This document shows, in pieces, positions 1 through 12,560 of a DNA stretch of 64,000 nucleotides. This DNA comes from Nymphaea colorata. Its lineage: Eukaryota > Streptophyta > Magnoliopsida > Nymphaeales > Nymphaeaceae. Below the pieces are notes generated by a model. That model had not been told where the DNA came from, searched no databases, and saw only the letters and a list, made by a program, of their open reading frames with translations. The translations under genes were made by a program, and so were the position numbers. The first letter of the stretch is position 1. Every line of letters starts with the position of its first letter. The stretch is from the NCBI RefSeq assembly GCF_008831285.2, contig NC_045144.1, forward strand, positions 18,305,716 through 18,369,715, in the 5' to 3' direction.

Positions 1-92
1 GCATTTTGATTTCCCGGGAATTTCGTTTCCCATCCTCCGCGACTGCAGCGAGCCATTAGGGGTTTGGTTCATGGTGAAGCCGAGCTCGGGAA

Positions 93-3000
93 ATGGCGTT
101 CACGTGTTTGGGGATTGCCTGCAAGTCCAGTTTCGCTCTCCGCCCTCCGCTTGTGTACTGTGCCCGAAAGGTCGGTTTTGTTCTTTCCCAAATTCCCAAC
201 CGGGAGTTGTTTCCTTCCTTCTGCTCTCTTCCTCTTCACCGTCGAAGTCCTGCTTCTGTAGGTTCGCCATACTGCGATGGTTGAGACCGTTGCTGGGACG
301 GAGACTGCGGCGGCCGTCGAAGGCGTCGGCCGACTCCGCACGGAAACGACGACGGGCACGGATTCGCCTTCCGGTGAGTTTTCGTTCTGATTCCGAATGA
401 GATTGATTGCGGATGCGATTGCGGTGGGTCGTTGTGTTGGGGAGTTGGTGATATGCCTCTTGATTGTTCCGTTGGCGTTTTGAGGTTCGTTCTTCTTTTT
501 CCGGATTCTTAGGTGGTGTGAGTGCTCCAGTTTGGAAGAAATTGAGCACGAAGGAGCTCGGGGTCAGGACATCGATGATTGCAAAGCCGACGAGAGTGGT
601 GCTCAATCAACTAAGAAAGAAAGGTAGTGTGGTTGGATGCCTATTTGGTAGTATTCGAGTAATTGTTGTTTTCTTTTCGTGATTTGGTACCTAGTGACTA
701 TGTCTTTGCTTCTCGTCTGTTTTGTAAGGCGAGAGCACGTTGTCATTGATGCGGGTGCATCTTTTGACATATTTAGTTTGTTGGAGTGTTTTGTTCGTCT
801 GGTCTAGCTTGTAATATTATTTTTCTGAATGTAATGTTTTTTCCAGTTTCTTCTTGACCATACAGGATATGAGGTTTATCTTGTCGGGGGCTGCGTAAGA
901 GATCTTATTTTGAAGAGAGTCCCTAAGGATTTTGACGTTATAACTTCAGCTGACCTTCATGAGGTTCAGTTTCTACTATTCTGAAGTTTTATTTCATATT
1001 CTTCTTCTACTTTTCTTTTCATTGAATGATAGAACGCATTAAACAGTTATAGTGGAAATGCCATTTGCGGATTATTGCTTGTTTAATAGTTCAAAGTGCT
1101 GGTGGATCCTTTGTAGGCTGTAGCTTTGTCATTACAATGCATTTAAACTGGTGTTAAGTAACATTCTTAAATATAGAAAAGGCATTCTGAGGTTCAGATG
1201 GGCACAGCAACAATCTGGGTCCTATACATTGTTAATATTGCACGCTAAAACTTCCCTTGCTGTGGTCCTATGGTGCGTACAAAGTTACAAACTGCTGACT
1301 TGGTTCATTACATCTTTTTGTTGCATATTGGTCTTGTTAATGGTTTGAAATAAAATAAAGGTAGTGGCCTTTTGGCAGAAGTTGATGTTGCTCGACTAGG
1401 TGTTTTGAGTCTTGAGAAAAGTCTTTTCCAATGTTAACATGATGTTGATACACTAAGTTTGTTGAAGTCGTAAGTTGGAGACAGGTAGGCCAAGGTAGTA
1501 AAAAGGCTAATTGAGGCTTATTAAACCAAGTCACACATGCACACACACGCGCACACACATACATACATAGAGAGAGAGAGAGAGAGAGAGAGAGACTAAC
1601 AAATGCATGGAAGACCTAAAGTTTACCTAATCAGTCAACTAGTCATTAACCACAACCAGCCGACTGGATGATTGCCAACTAGCCATCACTAGGTTGATAA
1701 CCAAGGTGATACTAGACACAATCAATAGGTGGTTAACATGTTGAGATTGTTAACAAGAATCGCCTTTAGCCGTATCACTTATGGACTAATAAGTTATTGC
1801 TAGTCATAATTGCCTAAACCCATGATGTATTAGGAACTTTACCTTTATTTATGCTAGAACTTGTTGTAGCTCTCGAAACATCTATTGGGATGGAGAAAGA
1901 TTTCTGGCAACATGGTCCTCAATCCCTCTGGAAAGGAGTGTAAATGGGTTGGATTTGAATCACCTGGTTATGTCATTGGAATCAAATTTGAACCACGGCT
2001 GCTAAAACAAAAAAACTTCTGGAACTTCAATACCATATGCAAACCTGAAAACCAGAGCTCCTTCAGGTTCAGTTGAAAGGGTTGTCTTCACTGGCCTTAG
2101 AGCCTTGCCTGAATCATTCTAGTTCTACAGAAAAAAATGCATATGCTGAAACAAAACACATAGTTATCTAAGAGTTGATTCCAATTGACAACAAGTTTGG
2201 CGAATTGTTGCTGCAGGCTGGAGGGACAACCTCAGGCTATATGTAAGCAAGTATAGAATATTTGTAGTTGTTTTGTAACCAATGATAATGACTAGATCTT
2301 GTTAAAATATGTAAAATTGTAAAAACATGTACCAAGATATCATATAAAAATATGTGGTATGTGTATATGTATTTCATTATTTTATGTAAAATTTATTTAT
2401 TTCTGTATTTTCAATTTTCTGTTTTTAGTCCCTGTTCTTTGTTCAGTTATGGTCAAGATCAGACGTTCAACTGAGCTAGCCAATGGAGGGACCCCTATTG
2501 ATAATGCTTACTTGAGGGATTTGGTTCTGACATAGGGTAGACAGCCTTTTAAGTTGTGGCTTTCATAGTATGCGTCATGCCGACTATCATGTGCAACCAT
2601 CATAATGAACGTCTGTTGTTGTTTGTTGCATGCGGGTCTAGGGGTAGGCTCCTTTTGGGGTTCCTCATTGCTGTCCTTGCATTGACCACCTTCCTTGGTG
2701 TTCAGCAATCTTCATGGGGTAGTAGGCCAATTCACCGTTGCTTATTTGTGATAATTTTGTTAGTACTTTACCTTATTTGAATATTGCTTTGCTTCTTAGC
2801 ACTTCCCAGTTAAAAATCATCTGAAATTTAAAATGTCTGCTTGGTGTACTGCTTTCTCCTGCTGTAGCAACTATTAGTGGAACACATTCAACCCCTACTT
2901 CTTGGTCCTTGCTTCTACAATTGATTCCTTCATTTGCTTCCTGCCTTTGTCCTTTAGCAACTCTTTCTATTGTCCGACAGTCCGCGTGCATCAGACATGT

Positions 3001-6000
3001 TTCCTATGAAGTCGTAGTTACCATTTTACCACTGCATGGTAAATAAAGGACTGCTTTCCTACTGTTTCTTGTATTTTTGTTTCTTTCTATTTGCATTGGA
3101 TTGCACTCTGGTTTTATGTAGGGGACTAGGGGTGCATGCACTAGGACCACTTTGTTTGTGCTTAGCCATGGACTATGTTTCTGCACACAGTTCTGTGCCC
3201 ATGTGCATATTTTCATTTGCAATCATTTCAATTTTGAGCAAAGTGCTTCTTAATCTACAGTTTGATGGTGTGGGTCCTCCTAAATGAGTTGTTCTCAAAT
3301 GCTCCTTTCTGTTTGCTCACAGGTGAAAAAAACGTTCTCAAGGTGTGAGATTATTGGGAGAAGGTTCCCCATTTGCCACGTACATATTGATGATTCTGTT
3401 GTGGAGGTTTGTGTTGCTTGAATGCTTTCTTGTGATGGGAAAAGTTCTAGAATTGATTTTGACAAGTTTGGCTGGATCATCAAACGATAGAATAGCAAAA
3501 CAAAGAAACAGTATTTAGACTGACAATTGATTCATATATGCATAAGTAGTTATTGTATTCCCATGCTAACATAGATATAAAGGGAATCTCAATGAGCAGC
3601 TCATATATGCTTATATTTGTAACTCTAACAAGAAGCTTTGCACCAAATCCAAGGAGTTTCTTGCTCACATTTCTTGTTAGACAAATCTTCCCACAGCAAA
3701 CAGGAGGATATAGACCATTCAGGAGATTATAATAATTATGAGGTATTATCATGTTCAATATAATGAAGAATAGGTAGCAACAGCACAAGTGAAAGATAGG
3801 TTTTCTATTGAGTTACACATGAGAAAATTAATTTCTTGAACCAAAGTATGCTTATGGTTCAACACAATAAATATTAAATTCATTGAATTCTCTACTTTGA
3901 TAAAGAACCTGAGTTCTTGAGTAAATACAAAGACTTGGGATGGTCTGGTTAAGTTAGAATAGTTCAGTTTTGTCTGATGACATTCACAAATATGAAAATG
4001 ATTCCCGGTTAGATTCATATAGTGTTTCCATATAAAAATTTATATATCCACTTCCATATTACTGGAGGGTGGGATCTTGAGTTTCTCTGAGCTTGTTTTA
4101 TTTGCTGAAGTTGTCCGCAATTTGTTGCTGTTCTGTCTACCAGGTATCAAGCTTTAGAACTATTGGAAAGCAGTCTTTTAGAGAAGTCAAGTATTTTTTC
4201 ACAAAGCCACCTGGATACAGTGAAGGTGATTATGCTCGCTGGAGGAACTGTATGGGCCGAGATTTCACCATAAATGGGTAACAACCTTCTTGTGGAAGTT
4301 GTTGCCAAGTGTCTAAATATTGATGTTTTAACTTACATTGCATAATTAAGGAGCTTTTCATCTTTTAATTGCCTGGTCAGAATCTCTTTGTACCTGAACG
4401 AATTTTAGTTCATGCGATTGCCGTTTGTTTTGCAGATTGATGCTTGATCCATATGCTGACCTTATTTATGACTACATGGGTGGCATGGAAGACATTAGAA
4501 AAGCTAAAGTGTGCATGTAACTTAAATGCTTTTTGAGTAATTTTGTTAATTTGGCTAACAATAGCCTTATCTTCACCTTTTTTTGTGTGTTTCCAACTGC
4601 TATTAGGTCCGAACAGTAATTCCTGCTCATGTTTCTTTTCAAGAGGATTGTGGTAAGTTTCCTTTCCTGCAAGTCAGGACCTTTTTTTTCCCTTTGGGAT
4701 GGCACTGTCCAAGACTATATGCATGGGTATGTCATCCCTTTGTTTCACTCATTAGTTGATCTGTTTTTCATATCCTTTGTCCATGTGCAGCCCGTATTTT
4801 GCGTGCAGTCAGGATAGCAGCTCGTTTAGGCTTTCGATTTACAAAAGAAACAGCTAACTCACTGAAGTTTTTCTCATCTTCGGTACTGAGACTCGACAAG
4901 GTTGTAGAATGCCAGATAGATTTTGGCCTTTTCTCTTTTCCTTCAAATCTGGCATTTGCTAAGCGTTAATCTCTCTCTCTCTCTGCCTTTCTGTCTCTAT
5001 TTGTGTGTGTGTAAGCAGTCAAGGCTTCTGATGGAGATGAACTATATGCTAGCATTTGGATCTGCAGAAGCTTCTTTGCGGTTACTTTGGAAATATGGAC
5101 TTTTGGAGATCCTTCTTCCCATTCAAGTAGGCAAGCTTTTCTTGTTGTCATAAGACTATTTGGACTATCTACCTCTTTGTTCTGATTTTCATATGACTGT
5201 GTCACACAGGCATCATATTTTGTCTCACAAGGGTTTAGGAGGCGTGATAAGCGTTCAAATATGCTTTTGGTATGAAACAACCTGAGATGAATATTGCTTG
5301 TTATTTTAAATTCCTTTTTTGTTTACTTTCCGAATTATGTTAAGGTTTCAAAGGGTTATGAGGATGTGCTATAATAAAATCTTGTTTGTATTCTCAAGGT
5401 ACAATTGCCATTCTCCTATTTGAATCAATTGCTTTGATTGTTGCTAGTGTGCAATAAGGCTAACAAGCCCCTAGTTTAATGCTGTTTGGTGTCCCACCTG
5501 TTCAGTATTAGGTGATCCTGATACAAGTACCTGTATTTTGAACTTGACCCATTTTATGTATCATATGTTTCAATCTATAACTTGCTATATATACCAATGG
5601 ATGAAAAACTTAATATACATATCATAAATGAGAAAACCAGTCACTAAGGTGGCGTTCTGCACCAGGATTAAAATCTTGGGATCAAAATCCTGATTTTAAT
5701 CCTGGAATCAGGAAAGTAGGGATTTGCATCCCCATTCCAGAGACAGGGTGTGTTTGCTTGACCTGGCTTTTAATATCATGGATTTCAATCCTGTGTTTGT
5801 TGAAGCTTGGTGGAAAAAAGATTGAACCTTGGTGAACTATGAATGAATTAACAAAACAGCCATAGAAATAGGCCAAATGGACAAAGGAAGCTGAGTTAGG
5901 CAACTAGAAACAAAGAGCAAGACTGTGACTGAAAATGTGAGCAGCCCATGCTCACTTATTCAATCCCTTTCCAAACCAGCTTTTATAATAACCCGTTTTT

Positions 6001-7707
6001 GATGAAACATGAAAACGTGATGTTATGTTATGTTATGTAGTTAAGTTAAAAAGCATGGACATGATTTTTTGAGAAGACAACCACTGTGGCGGCCTTGTAC
6101 TCCTTGTCTCCTCACCACAACCTTTGCAATATAGTCTTTGCAGGCAAGACAAATAAGGGAAGAAGGGAAGCACCCATTCAACATGTTTTGATCTCATTCC
6201 ACCTTGGGTCAAGAAGGGAAGAAGCAAATCATTGAATCGAACATGATATGAAGCTGTGCTATGAAAACAATCATAGGAGAAGTATGGAAAGCTCTCTGTT
6301 TGTAACATTAAACATTCCAAGACCAATAAAGGGAGAAGGCTGCACTTTCTAATAAATGGCAGGAAAACTAATTCTCTAGTTCTAAAAAGGCAGGAAACTA
6401 AAATATGGGAAACTAAAAAAGGAGAAAATGGGCTTGTTCCTGACAACCTTCCTTGGTGGGTTAGGGTTCGTAGCAGTTGGATACTTCTATTTAGGGCACC
6501 AATTGCTCCTCGTGCTCCTTCAATCTCAGACAAAAACTGACCCTTCTACTCTTTCTAGCTGACCCTGATCGCTGCCACCTTTCTCTTCTGAACTCCTTCG
6601 TCCCGATTTTCAAGGCATTAGAGACCTCAGATGACCTTGGGTTCGCCCTCCAACTTTAGAACTCCACTGTTTCCTCCCTCTTTCTCTTTTATTCCATAGT
6701 GGGTACCGCTGATTTCTTTATGGACTGCCTCCTGCTTTTGCCCTTGATCCCGAATCTCGTTGCCCTTTTTGCCTTCCTGGACGAATTCCTCCTCTTCTAC
6801 CATCAGAAGAAGGACCTCGTCGGAGTTGAGAATCGCTACTTCAGCCTCCTGCTGGCACCCATTACCGTCTGCATCTGCTGCATCATTCTGGAGGGTCAAT
6901 GAAGGGAGATGGCTGGAAGCCCTAACGGGCAGAAATACTTTCCAAGGATTTCGATCGCACCCTCCAACTCCAGAACTCCACCATTTCCTCTCTCTTTCTC
7001 CTTTATTCTGTAGTGGGTATTGCTGATTTCTTTATGGACTGCCTCTCGCTTCTGCCCTTGATCCCGAATCTCGTTGCCCGTTTTGCTTTCTTGGACGAAT
7101 TCCTCCTCTTCTACTGTCAGAAGAAGGTCCCGGCCGGAGTTTAGAATCGCTACTTCAGCCTCCTGCTGGCACCCATGACTATCTGCATCTACTTCATCAT
7201 TCTGAGGGTCAATGAATGGAGATCGCTTGAAGCCCTAACTTTTGCAGAAATACTTTCCAAGGATTTAGATCGCACCCCTCTCAGGTGGATCTGAATCCAC
7301 AGATCGAAATCCTTGATTTCCATCCACAATCCAGGATTTCGATCCCATGTTTGTCTGGAATCTGGAGCGCCCATTTTTTTTGAAAATCTGGATCAGGAAC
7401 TCACTTCTACAGTGGATTCCTCACCTGACAAACACGCCTAAGAGCATAAAAGCTCATGCATCACAAAAGGGGACATACCCCCTATATATACAAAGAAAGA
7501 GGACTGAGGGATTACAAGATGGATAAAGTGAATGTGATATCCATCTGTTGACCCATTGGGTAGGCCAATGGCTACACCCATGTTGACATGACTGGACATT
7601 GTCACAAGTATGCAACATGACCTGAACACAATGATTTAGTAATTTTGTTTGTTAGTTCATTTTTATGAGTATGAATGATGAATACATTATTTATGTGCTT
7701 GAATATT

Positions 7708-7747
<40 letters not shown>

Positions 7748-8680
7748 CATCTTCCATGTTGCTCCCCCAGTTGTCTAAATCCAAGTGGTCTGGGAGATTT
7801 AGCAAATGGTGCCATTTTTGCATGTCTCTGTGTGTGAGAGATTTTTGCATGTGTGTCTATTTGCTGTCATGCTGGTTTGCATGAATGTTCAAAATTTTCA
7901 TGGCATTATATTCCTATCCATATACCCCAAATATGTGAAATAAGTAGCCAACAATTAAAGAGAATTCTCTACAAGTCATTCCTGCAAATCCATTGAATGG
8001 ATCCTTTCTGTAGAATACAATCCACAAAATTATCATTTTCTGGATTTTCCTTCTTTTTTCTCCTTTTCCTGCCAAAGCAAATGAATATTCTGCTGAAATG
8101 GGCAAAACTTTACATCTGGTTAAGGACAAGCTTCTAACTATTTTAAGATTTTGTGATAATAGTACGGTGTATGTTTGATAATCAATTTTTTTACGTGTCC
8201 AACTTTTGGGTTTGATGCTTACGGATGCATCTTTGCAGGCTCTTTTCTCTAATCTAGATAAAGTTCTTGCTCCTGACCAGCCATGTCATAGTTGTTTGTG
8301 GTAAGTATTTTTTCTTTTTAAGTTGGAACTCTTAGGCTGACCTTTCTAAGGAGGTTTTACGAATGTTACGCTTTTTTAGAATTTGATTTATTGCTTGGCG
8401 TTATGCATGCCCTCTTGAGATAACTCAATGTTCACATGGAACCTAGATGCATAATACTTACAGGAGAGAGGGAGTGACCCATGAAACCTTTTTATCGATG
8501 ACTGGAGAACTACCTGCACTGTCTTAAGTTGCTGCGAGTTTTGTGGGTCTTTGCTGTGCATGAGTTATGCTGACCTTTCTAAGTAGGTTTTATGAAGGTC
8601 ATACTTTTGCTATCGCAAAATTTGATATATTACTTGGCATACAACACAATGTTCACTTGGACCCCAGATGCACAATACTT

Positions 8681-8722
<42 letters not shown>

Positions 8723-11389
8723 CATGATTCAAGAATGAAGTAATCCATTTTTCAGTGGATCGGAACTACCTGTTCTGTTTTGACTCGCAGTAAGTTATGT
8801 GGGTTTTTCTGTGCAATGGGTGGCAACAAGGTTTGAAGTAAATGCATGATTGGGGTGTAATAACACCTTATCTGTAATGAAGGACTTGAGAATAGTGGTG
8901 TGTTAAAGATTTTGAGAGGTTTATATGCCTGTATCCAAGTCATGTGGACTTTTTCAAACCAGTTGCTTCAGCCAAGTAGATGCAACTTGGGTTGGGTAAG
9001 CATAGTTAATATCAAAGCCGTGTTCAAGACATGGACCAATATGTATGAGTACTTTATTCAGAAGGTCGAGACGTGCTTTTTTGAAGGAAGGACACATGAA
9101 TAGTTCGACAATCGACATTGAAAATTTTGGAAAATCTTGAGCTGTTAATGTCAGTGTTATAAATAATGGTGTTGGTGCCATATTGGTTTTCTTTTTGATA
9201 TGCCATATCAGCCTATTTGTGACACTTATTGGCCCATATTGCTCTATGTTTTTATTTTTTAATTTAAAAATTAATTTAAAATATTTAAAAATGATTTTAG
9301 AAGATAAAAAGTAACCAATATTGGCCCTCGTATCAGCCAATGGCCGAATACACTCCACTACGGAGCGTTTTTCCAACTTTTGTTTATATACTTGTGCTCG
9401 CATTGCCAAGTGTCTTAGCAAACAAAAATCAGCTATGGGGCGAGCTGGGATCTACTATTCTATCATACTTGACATTTGGGTAGGTTTTGTGCTGGCTTCC
9501 TATGCAAGGGTGCCTGGTTGTGTTACTACTAACCACTTAGGTCCCTTGCGACCGATTCCATACAGGAACATGTACCAAGTGGGCCTATATCATGTTTATA
9601 TTTCTCATATCACAATGATATGCAAACTCACAGACACAGGACGTAGCTTTGGATTCTCAGTTCAAGCATATTCTAGAGAGCAGGGCATAGAAACACTTTA
9701 TGTTTGAAGTAGTGAAGAGATTAAAATGCAATTACTGGAAGGGATTAGAAGTTGTTAGAAACATGAAAATACAGACACGTTCTGGATCCACCTCTGTGGA
9801 TCCATGGGGATCTGGCTGGGTTGTCTTTTTTATCTTTTGCCTGGTCCTGAGCACCATGATGGTGATCAAGCATTTCATGACAAGGCTTTCCTATGTCAAG
9901 GAGGCTGTAGTCGCCCTCTTGCTAAGGGTCAATGTGGATCCATGGGGATCTGGCTGGGTTGTCTTTTTTATCTTTTGCCTGGTCCTGAGCACCATGATGG
10001 TGATCAAGCATTTCATGACAAGGCTTTCCTATGTCAAGGAGGCTGTAGTCGCCCTCTTGCTAAGGGTCAATGTGGAATTAGATTTTGGTTAAGTGGTTGT
10101 GATTCATTAACTTGGTGCTGAATCGAACTAAACAACTAATGTCAAGGAACTTCATACAGGAAAAAGAAATTGGTCACAAGTGCTTTGATCTTTTTGAAGG
10201 AAACACAGACATTGACCTCCTCCTATCTAAAGTACCTTTAGGCAGTGGTAAGTTACAGAACCATCAAAGGGAAATGGAGGCCTGGATACAGTAACAAATA
10301 GAAATTTCTATGAAATTGGTATCTGATGTTAATCATTTCCTTTGCAGTTTTTGAGGTTGCTACCAACAGAGGTTTGCTTTGTACAATTTTGTCTACTATT
10401 GCATGTTCAATTGGCAAGTATTTTCATTTGATAGATTGCCCCTCTTTTGTGTGTTTGCTTATGAACCCTTGATGCATATACAGGGTGGCTATATTGGCCT
10501 TTCATCTTGCAATGGTTGATGAACCTCGTGATCCTTTAGTGGTGTCCGCATTTTCTCTTGCAGTTCGCAATGGAGGAGATTTGGCAGAAGCAGTAAAGCT
10601 GGTGAAGTTGGTTGAGCAGGAACACGATTCCAGATATAGTGAATTATTGGAACCTCAGCCATTTGATACTGATAGAGAATTCATAGATGATGTTTTGGAA
10701 TTTGCATCAGCAGTCAAAGCAGCATTGGGCATGATGACCGATGAGTATTCTGTTTCACAAGCGATGGCAAAATATCCTCAGGCTCCTTTTTCAGACTTGG
10801 TAAGTTACTCCATATCCATGGCCCATAAGCAACTGATTTGGATATATCCAAGTCCAAAAAATGATGGTGTAGCAAGTTTTCCTATTGTTGTCTTATCTTC
10901 TAGCAACCATTTTCTTAGAACCTTGTCTGCATGCACACATGGGAGATGTTTGCATCAGTTTGTCTGATGTCCTGGTTTTCACACTAGTGTGCTTTTTATG
11001 TTGGATTTTTCTTGTGGGACTGAAGTTTGATTCGATGAATATGCCTTGTGATGATCTTGCTTGCTATCCCTTTTGTTCATCATTCTTTGTGGTTTACTAG
11101 TTTTGTTTCAGACAAATATACCAGGATTTTTGTTTTCCTAGTCTTGTTTGTCTACAATAAGTGATAATCGTGATGCTTGCAGGTATTCATCCCGTGTAAC
11201 TTGTACTGGAAGGTGTGCAGAATGTTTGATTGTGTGGGAAGAGGAAAGGAAAGAGGGTATGTTCCCAAACGGAAGATGAAAATAGATTACAGAGCCCTAT
11301 ATGAAGGTGACATGCCCGAAGTGCGGCATATGTTTGCAAGGGTTGTTTTTGACACCGTATATCCAAGTACTGGTGAAGTGAAGTCATGA
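93..11389 (+). CDS. Poly(A) polymerase / tRNA nucleotidyltransferase-family protein (14 exons)
   Basis: Exons: 93-170, 262-373, 513-623, 866-963, 3323-3406, 4144-4277, 4436-4508, 4607-4652, 4791-4900, 5019-5126, 5210-5269, 8239-8300, 10484-10799, 11183-11389. All have GT-AG borders and matching phases, summing to 1599 nt (532 aa). The head domain shows the class II nucleotidyltransferase signature LVGGCVRD (about 106-113) followed by DFD (122-124, metal-binding carboxylates), then [15 protein letters not shown] (about 200-206) and [16 protein letters not shown] (about 243-260), as in bacterial PcnB and CCA-adding enzymes. The C-terminal half ([22 protein letters not shown]) matches the plant family annotated as polynucleotide adenylyltransferase family protein. 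It should add nucleotides to RNA 3' ends. The N-terminus ([20 protein letters not shown]) looks like an organelle transit peptide, but this depends on a predicted 91-nt first intron (171-261). Without it, translation would start at ATG 277 (501 aa). The family call is firm; substrate (CCA or poly(A)) and compartment are inferred. Confidence 0.9.
171..261 (+). other. Predicted mini-intron that joins a transit peptide to the nucleotidyltransferase
   Basis: The donor is AAAG|GTCGGT. The acceptor is CTTCTGTAG|GTTCGCC, preceded by a long pyrimidine-rich tract (about 205-258). Removing 91 nt joins ATG 93 (good context, gaaATGGCG; exactly 26 codons before the donor) in frame with the codon series containing ATG 277. 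Without splicing, the ATG 93 frame stops at 282-284, overlapping ATG 277. Both models are possible; alternative use of the intron would switch transit-peptide content. Confidence 0.55.
964..3322 (+). other. Intron 4 of the nucleotidyltransferase gene
   Basis: A 2.36-kb intron between the DFD-motif exon and the RRFPICHV exon. It holds a GA microsatellite (1569-1595) preceded by short CA/CT-rich tracts, and a low-complexity stretch of ACTAG/CCAACT-type words (about 1625-1730) that resembles one in LCB2 intron 7 (about 39720-39900). I see no coding remnant. The short open frames here have no recognisable motif. Confidence 0.6.
5648..7438. mobile_element. Probable PIF/Harbinger-type insertion in intron 11 of the nucleotidyltransferase gene
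   Basis: A 1.8-kb block flanked by TAA on both sides (5645-5647 and 7439-7441), as expected for the 3-bp target duplication of this superfamily. The left end reads GGTGGCGTTCTGCACCAGG; the right end, on the other strand, reads GGCGTGTTTGTCAGGTGAGG, a typical 'GTTTG' type terminus. Terminal similarity is only moderate. Inside are inverted ATTTCGATCC/GGATT-type words near both ends and a diverged 314-bp tandem duplication. No intact transposase is visible. A minus-strand frame at 6627-6899 is rich in Glu and Gln and unrecognised. Confidence 0.45.
6641..7270. repeat. Diverged 314-bp tandem duplication
   Basis: The block beginning near 6641 (CCCTCCAACTTTAGAACTCC) recurs 314 bp later (CCCTCCAACTCCAGAACTCC). 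Landmarks such as GTGGGTA..GCTGATTTC occur at about 6699 and 7013, and TTTCCAAGGATTT at about 6940 and 7254. The copies differ by scattered substitutions and by loss of the open frame in the second, so the duplication is not recent. Confidence 0.85.
7711..7745. repeat. (TA)n microsatellite
   Basis: About 17 TA units in intron 11 of the nucleotidyltransferase gene. Confidence 0.95.
8334..8815. repeat. Diverged ~235-bp tandem duplication in intron 12
   Basis: The segment from GCTGACCTTTCTAAGGAGG (about 8336) is repeated from GCTGACCTTTCTAAGTAGG (about 8569), with parallel landmarks 'CAATGTTCAC.TGGA', 'GATGCA.AATACTTACA' and 'GAACTACCTG'. The second copy carries an expanded GA tract (about 8684-8721) where the first has only 'gagagagggagtg'. 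The broken paralogous fragment at about 24753-24960 holds a single copy. Confidence 0.8.
9795..10070. repeat. Perfect 138-bp tandem duplication
   Basis: Two adjacent 138-bp units (9795-9932 and 9933-10070) appear identical base for base and are followed by the start of a third (TGTGGA at 10071). The unit length is a multiple of three, so reading frames pass through both units (46 codons each). It lies in intron 12 (8301-10483) and is absent from the mature mRNA of the model above. I do not recognise the encoded peptide. Confidence 0.95.
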
Positions 11390-11417
11390 TTAAAAAGGTG
11401 TGGTTGGTTCTTCAGTT

Positions 11418-11423
11418 AATAAA
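11418..11423 (+). terminator. Poly(A) signal of the nucleotidyltransferase gene
   Basis: AATAAA, 29 nt after the TGA stop (11387-11389). Confidence 0.5.
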
Positions 11424-12378
11424 CTTCGTTGTTCCTCTACTGCCTATCTGCTGCAAGTGATGCTTCGGTGACGGACAAGGAGCTGTGCAGGCAGGCATCT
11501 TCTTCTATGTATGCAGGCATTCAAGGATGACCAACCATGGGGGGATTTCACCATGCCTGCACTCGAACGCCGGGGGATATGGTTTTAGCTTCCCAACCTT
11601 GAATATGAAGGTGGGGAATGTTTATTCTTTTACACGAGGGAGGGAGGGAGAGAGCTCAATTTGTTGTATCAAGCATTCTAATTTTTTGATGTTTGTGATA
11701 AAAATTCCTTACTGTGCTGCTGCACTGGGATCATCGTGGAGATCCGCTGGTTTCCATGCACTATCACATCCTGATAAATTCAATTCGGTAGTATTGCCGC
11801 AATAAATAGCACATATGCAAAATTTAGAAGCCGATTCGAGATTTTTAGTCGGCTAAACTTGCCTTGGGTAATTGGATTAGCCATTGCCAACTCAGTGGGA
11901 CTTACATGGCTGAACATGATCAAACTGCTAGTCGTTAGGCTCAGAAAGTATATGAAACCTGGGTTGATGCATCTCGATTTTCCAGGCACCGTAGTTGCTC
12001 AATCTCATCGTTGAATGCATTTGCATGATAAGGGAAAAATATAGGACTAACATTAGGCATAAAAAAAAATCTCCGTATCAGCTTGACATTAATCTGGATA
12101 AGGGGGAAGGTCATTACTAAAAGTCTCTGTCCTTATGCGCTTTAAACTAATCGAACCAGTTTTTATTCTACATGCTCAACTATATTAGTGATTTAGTGAG
12201 TTCTGCAACGGTATACATTTAACCGGTGGATTGTCCTCTCTGAGCCTCGATTTCTTTGGATGAACATGACGTTAACAACCAAGCTTGAGGGTGACCTGGA
12301 AGCCTTTCCATTTGAGGGTGACCTTTTTTTTTTGTCTTCCTATTGAGACCTAGATGAGTCCGTACAACCTTCAACTTG

Positions 12379-12560
12379 AGTATTGCCGAAAAAGTCGATA
12401 CAATATGACTTATGATACTGGCAGAATGGGAATATACACATTTGGCCTGTGTCCGACGGGCCAACCTGGGCCGGGTCTTATCGGGCCGGCCTCAGTATTG
12501 CCAAAAAAATCGATACAATATGACTTATGATACTGGCAGAAGGGGAATATACACATCTGG
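12379..12560. repeat. Pair of ~64-bp direct repeats, 115 bp apart
   Basis: GTATTGCC(G/A)AAAAA(G/A)TCGATACAATATGACTTATGATACTGGCAGAA occurs at about 12380 and again at about 12495, with only a few mismatches. The interval between them contains the GGGCCAACCTGGGCCGGGT patch, so an insertion or a duplication of that patch separated or created the copies. Confidence 0.85.

Noticed and set aside
6033-6533. 166-aa minus-strand open frame in intron 11 of the nucleotidyltransferase gene
   Set aside because: No motif recognised and no splice partners; it lies within the transposon-like insert. Kept only as part of that element.
9321-10294. Chain of open frames in intron 12
   Set aside because: No family recognised and frames do not connect; the apparent length owes much to the 138-bp duplication.
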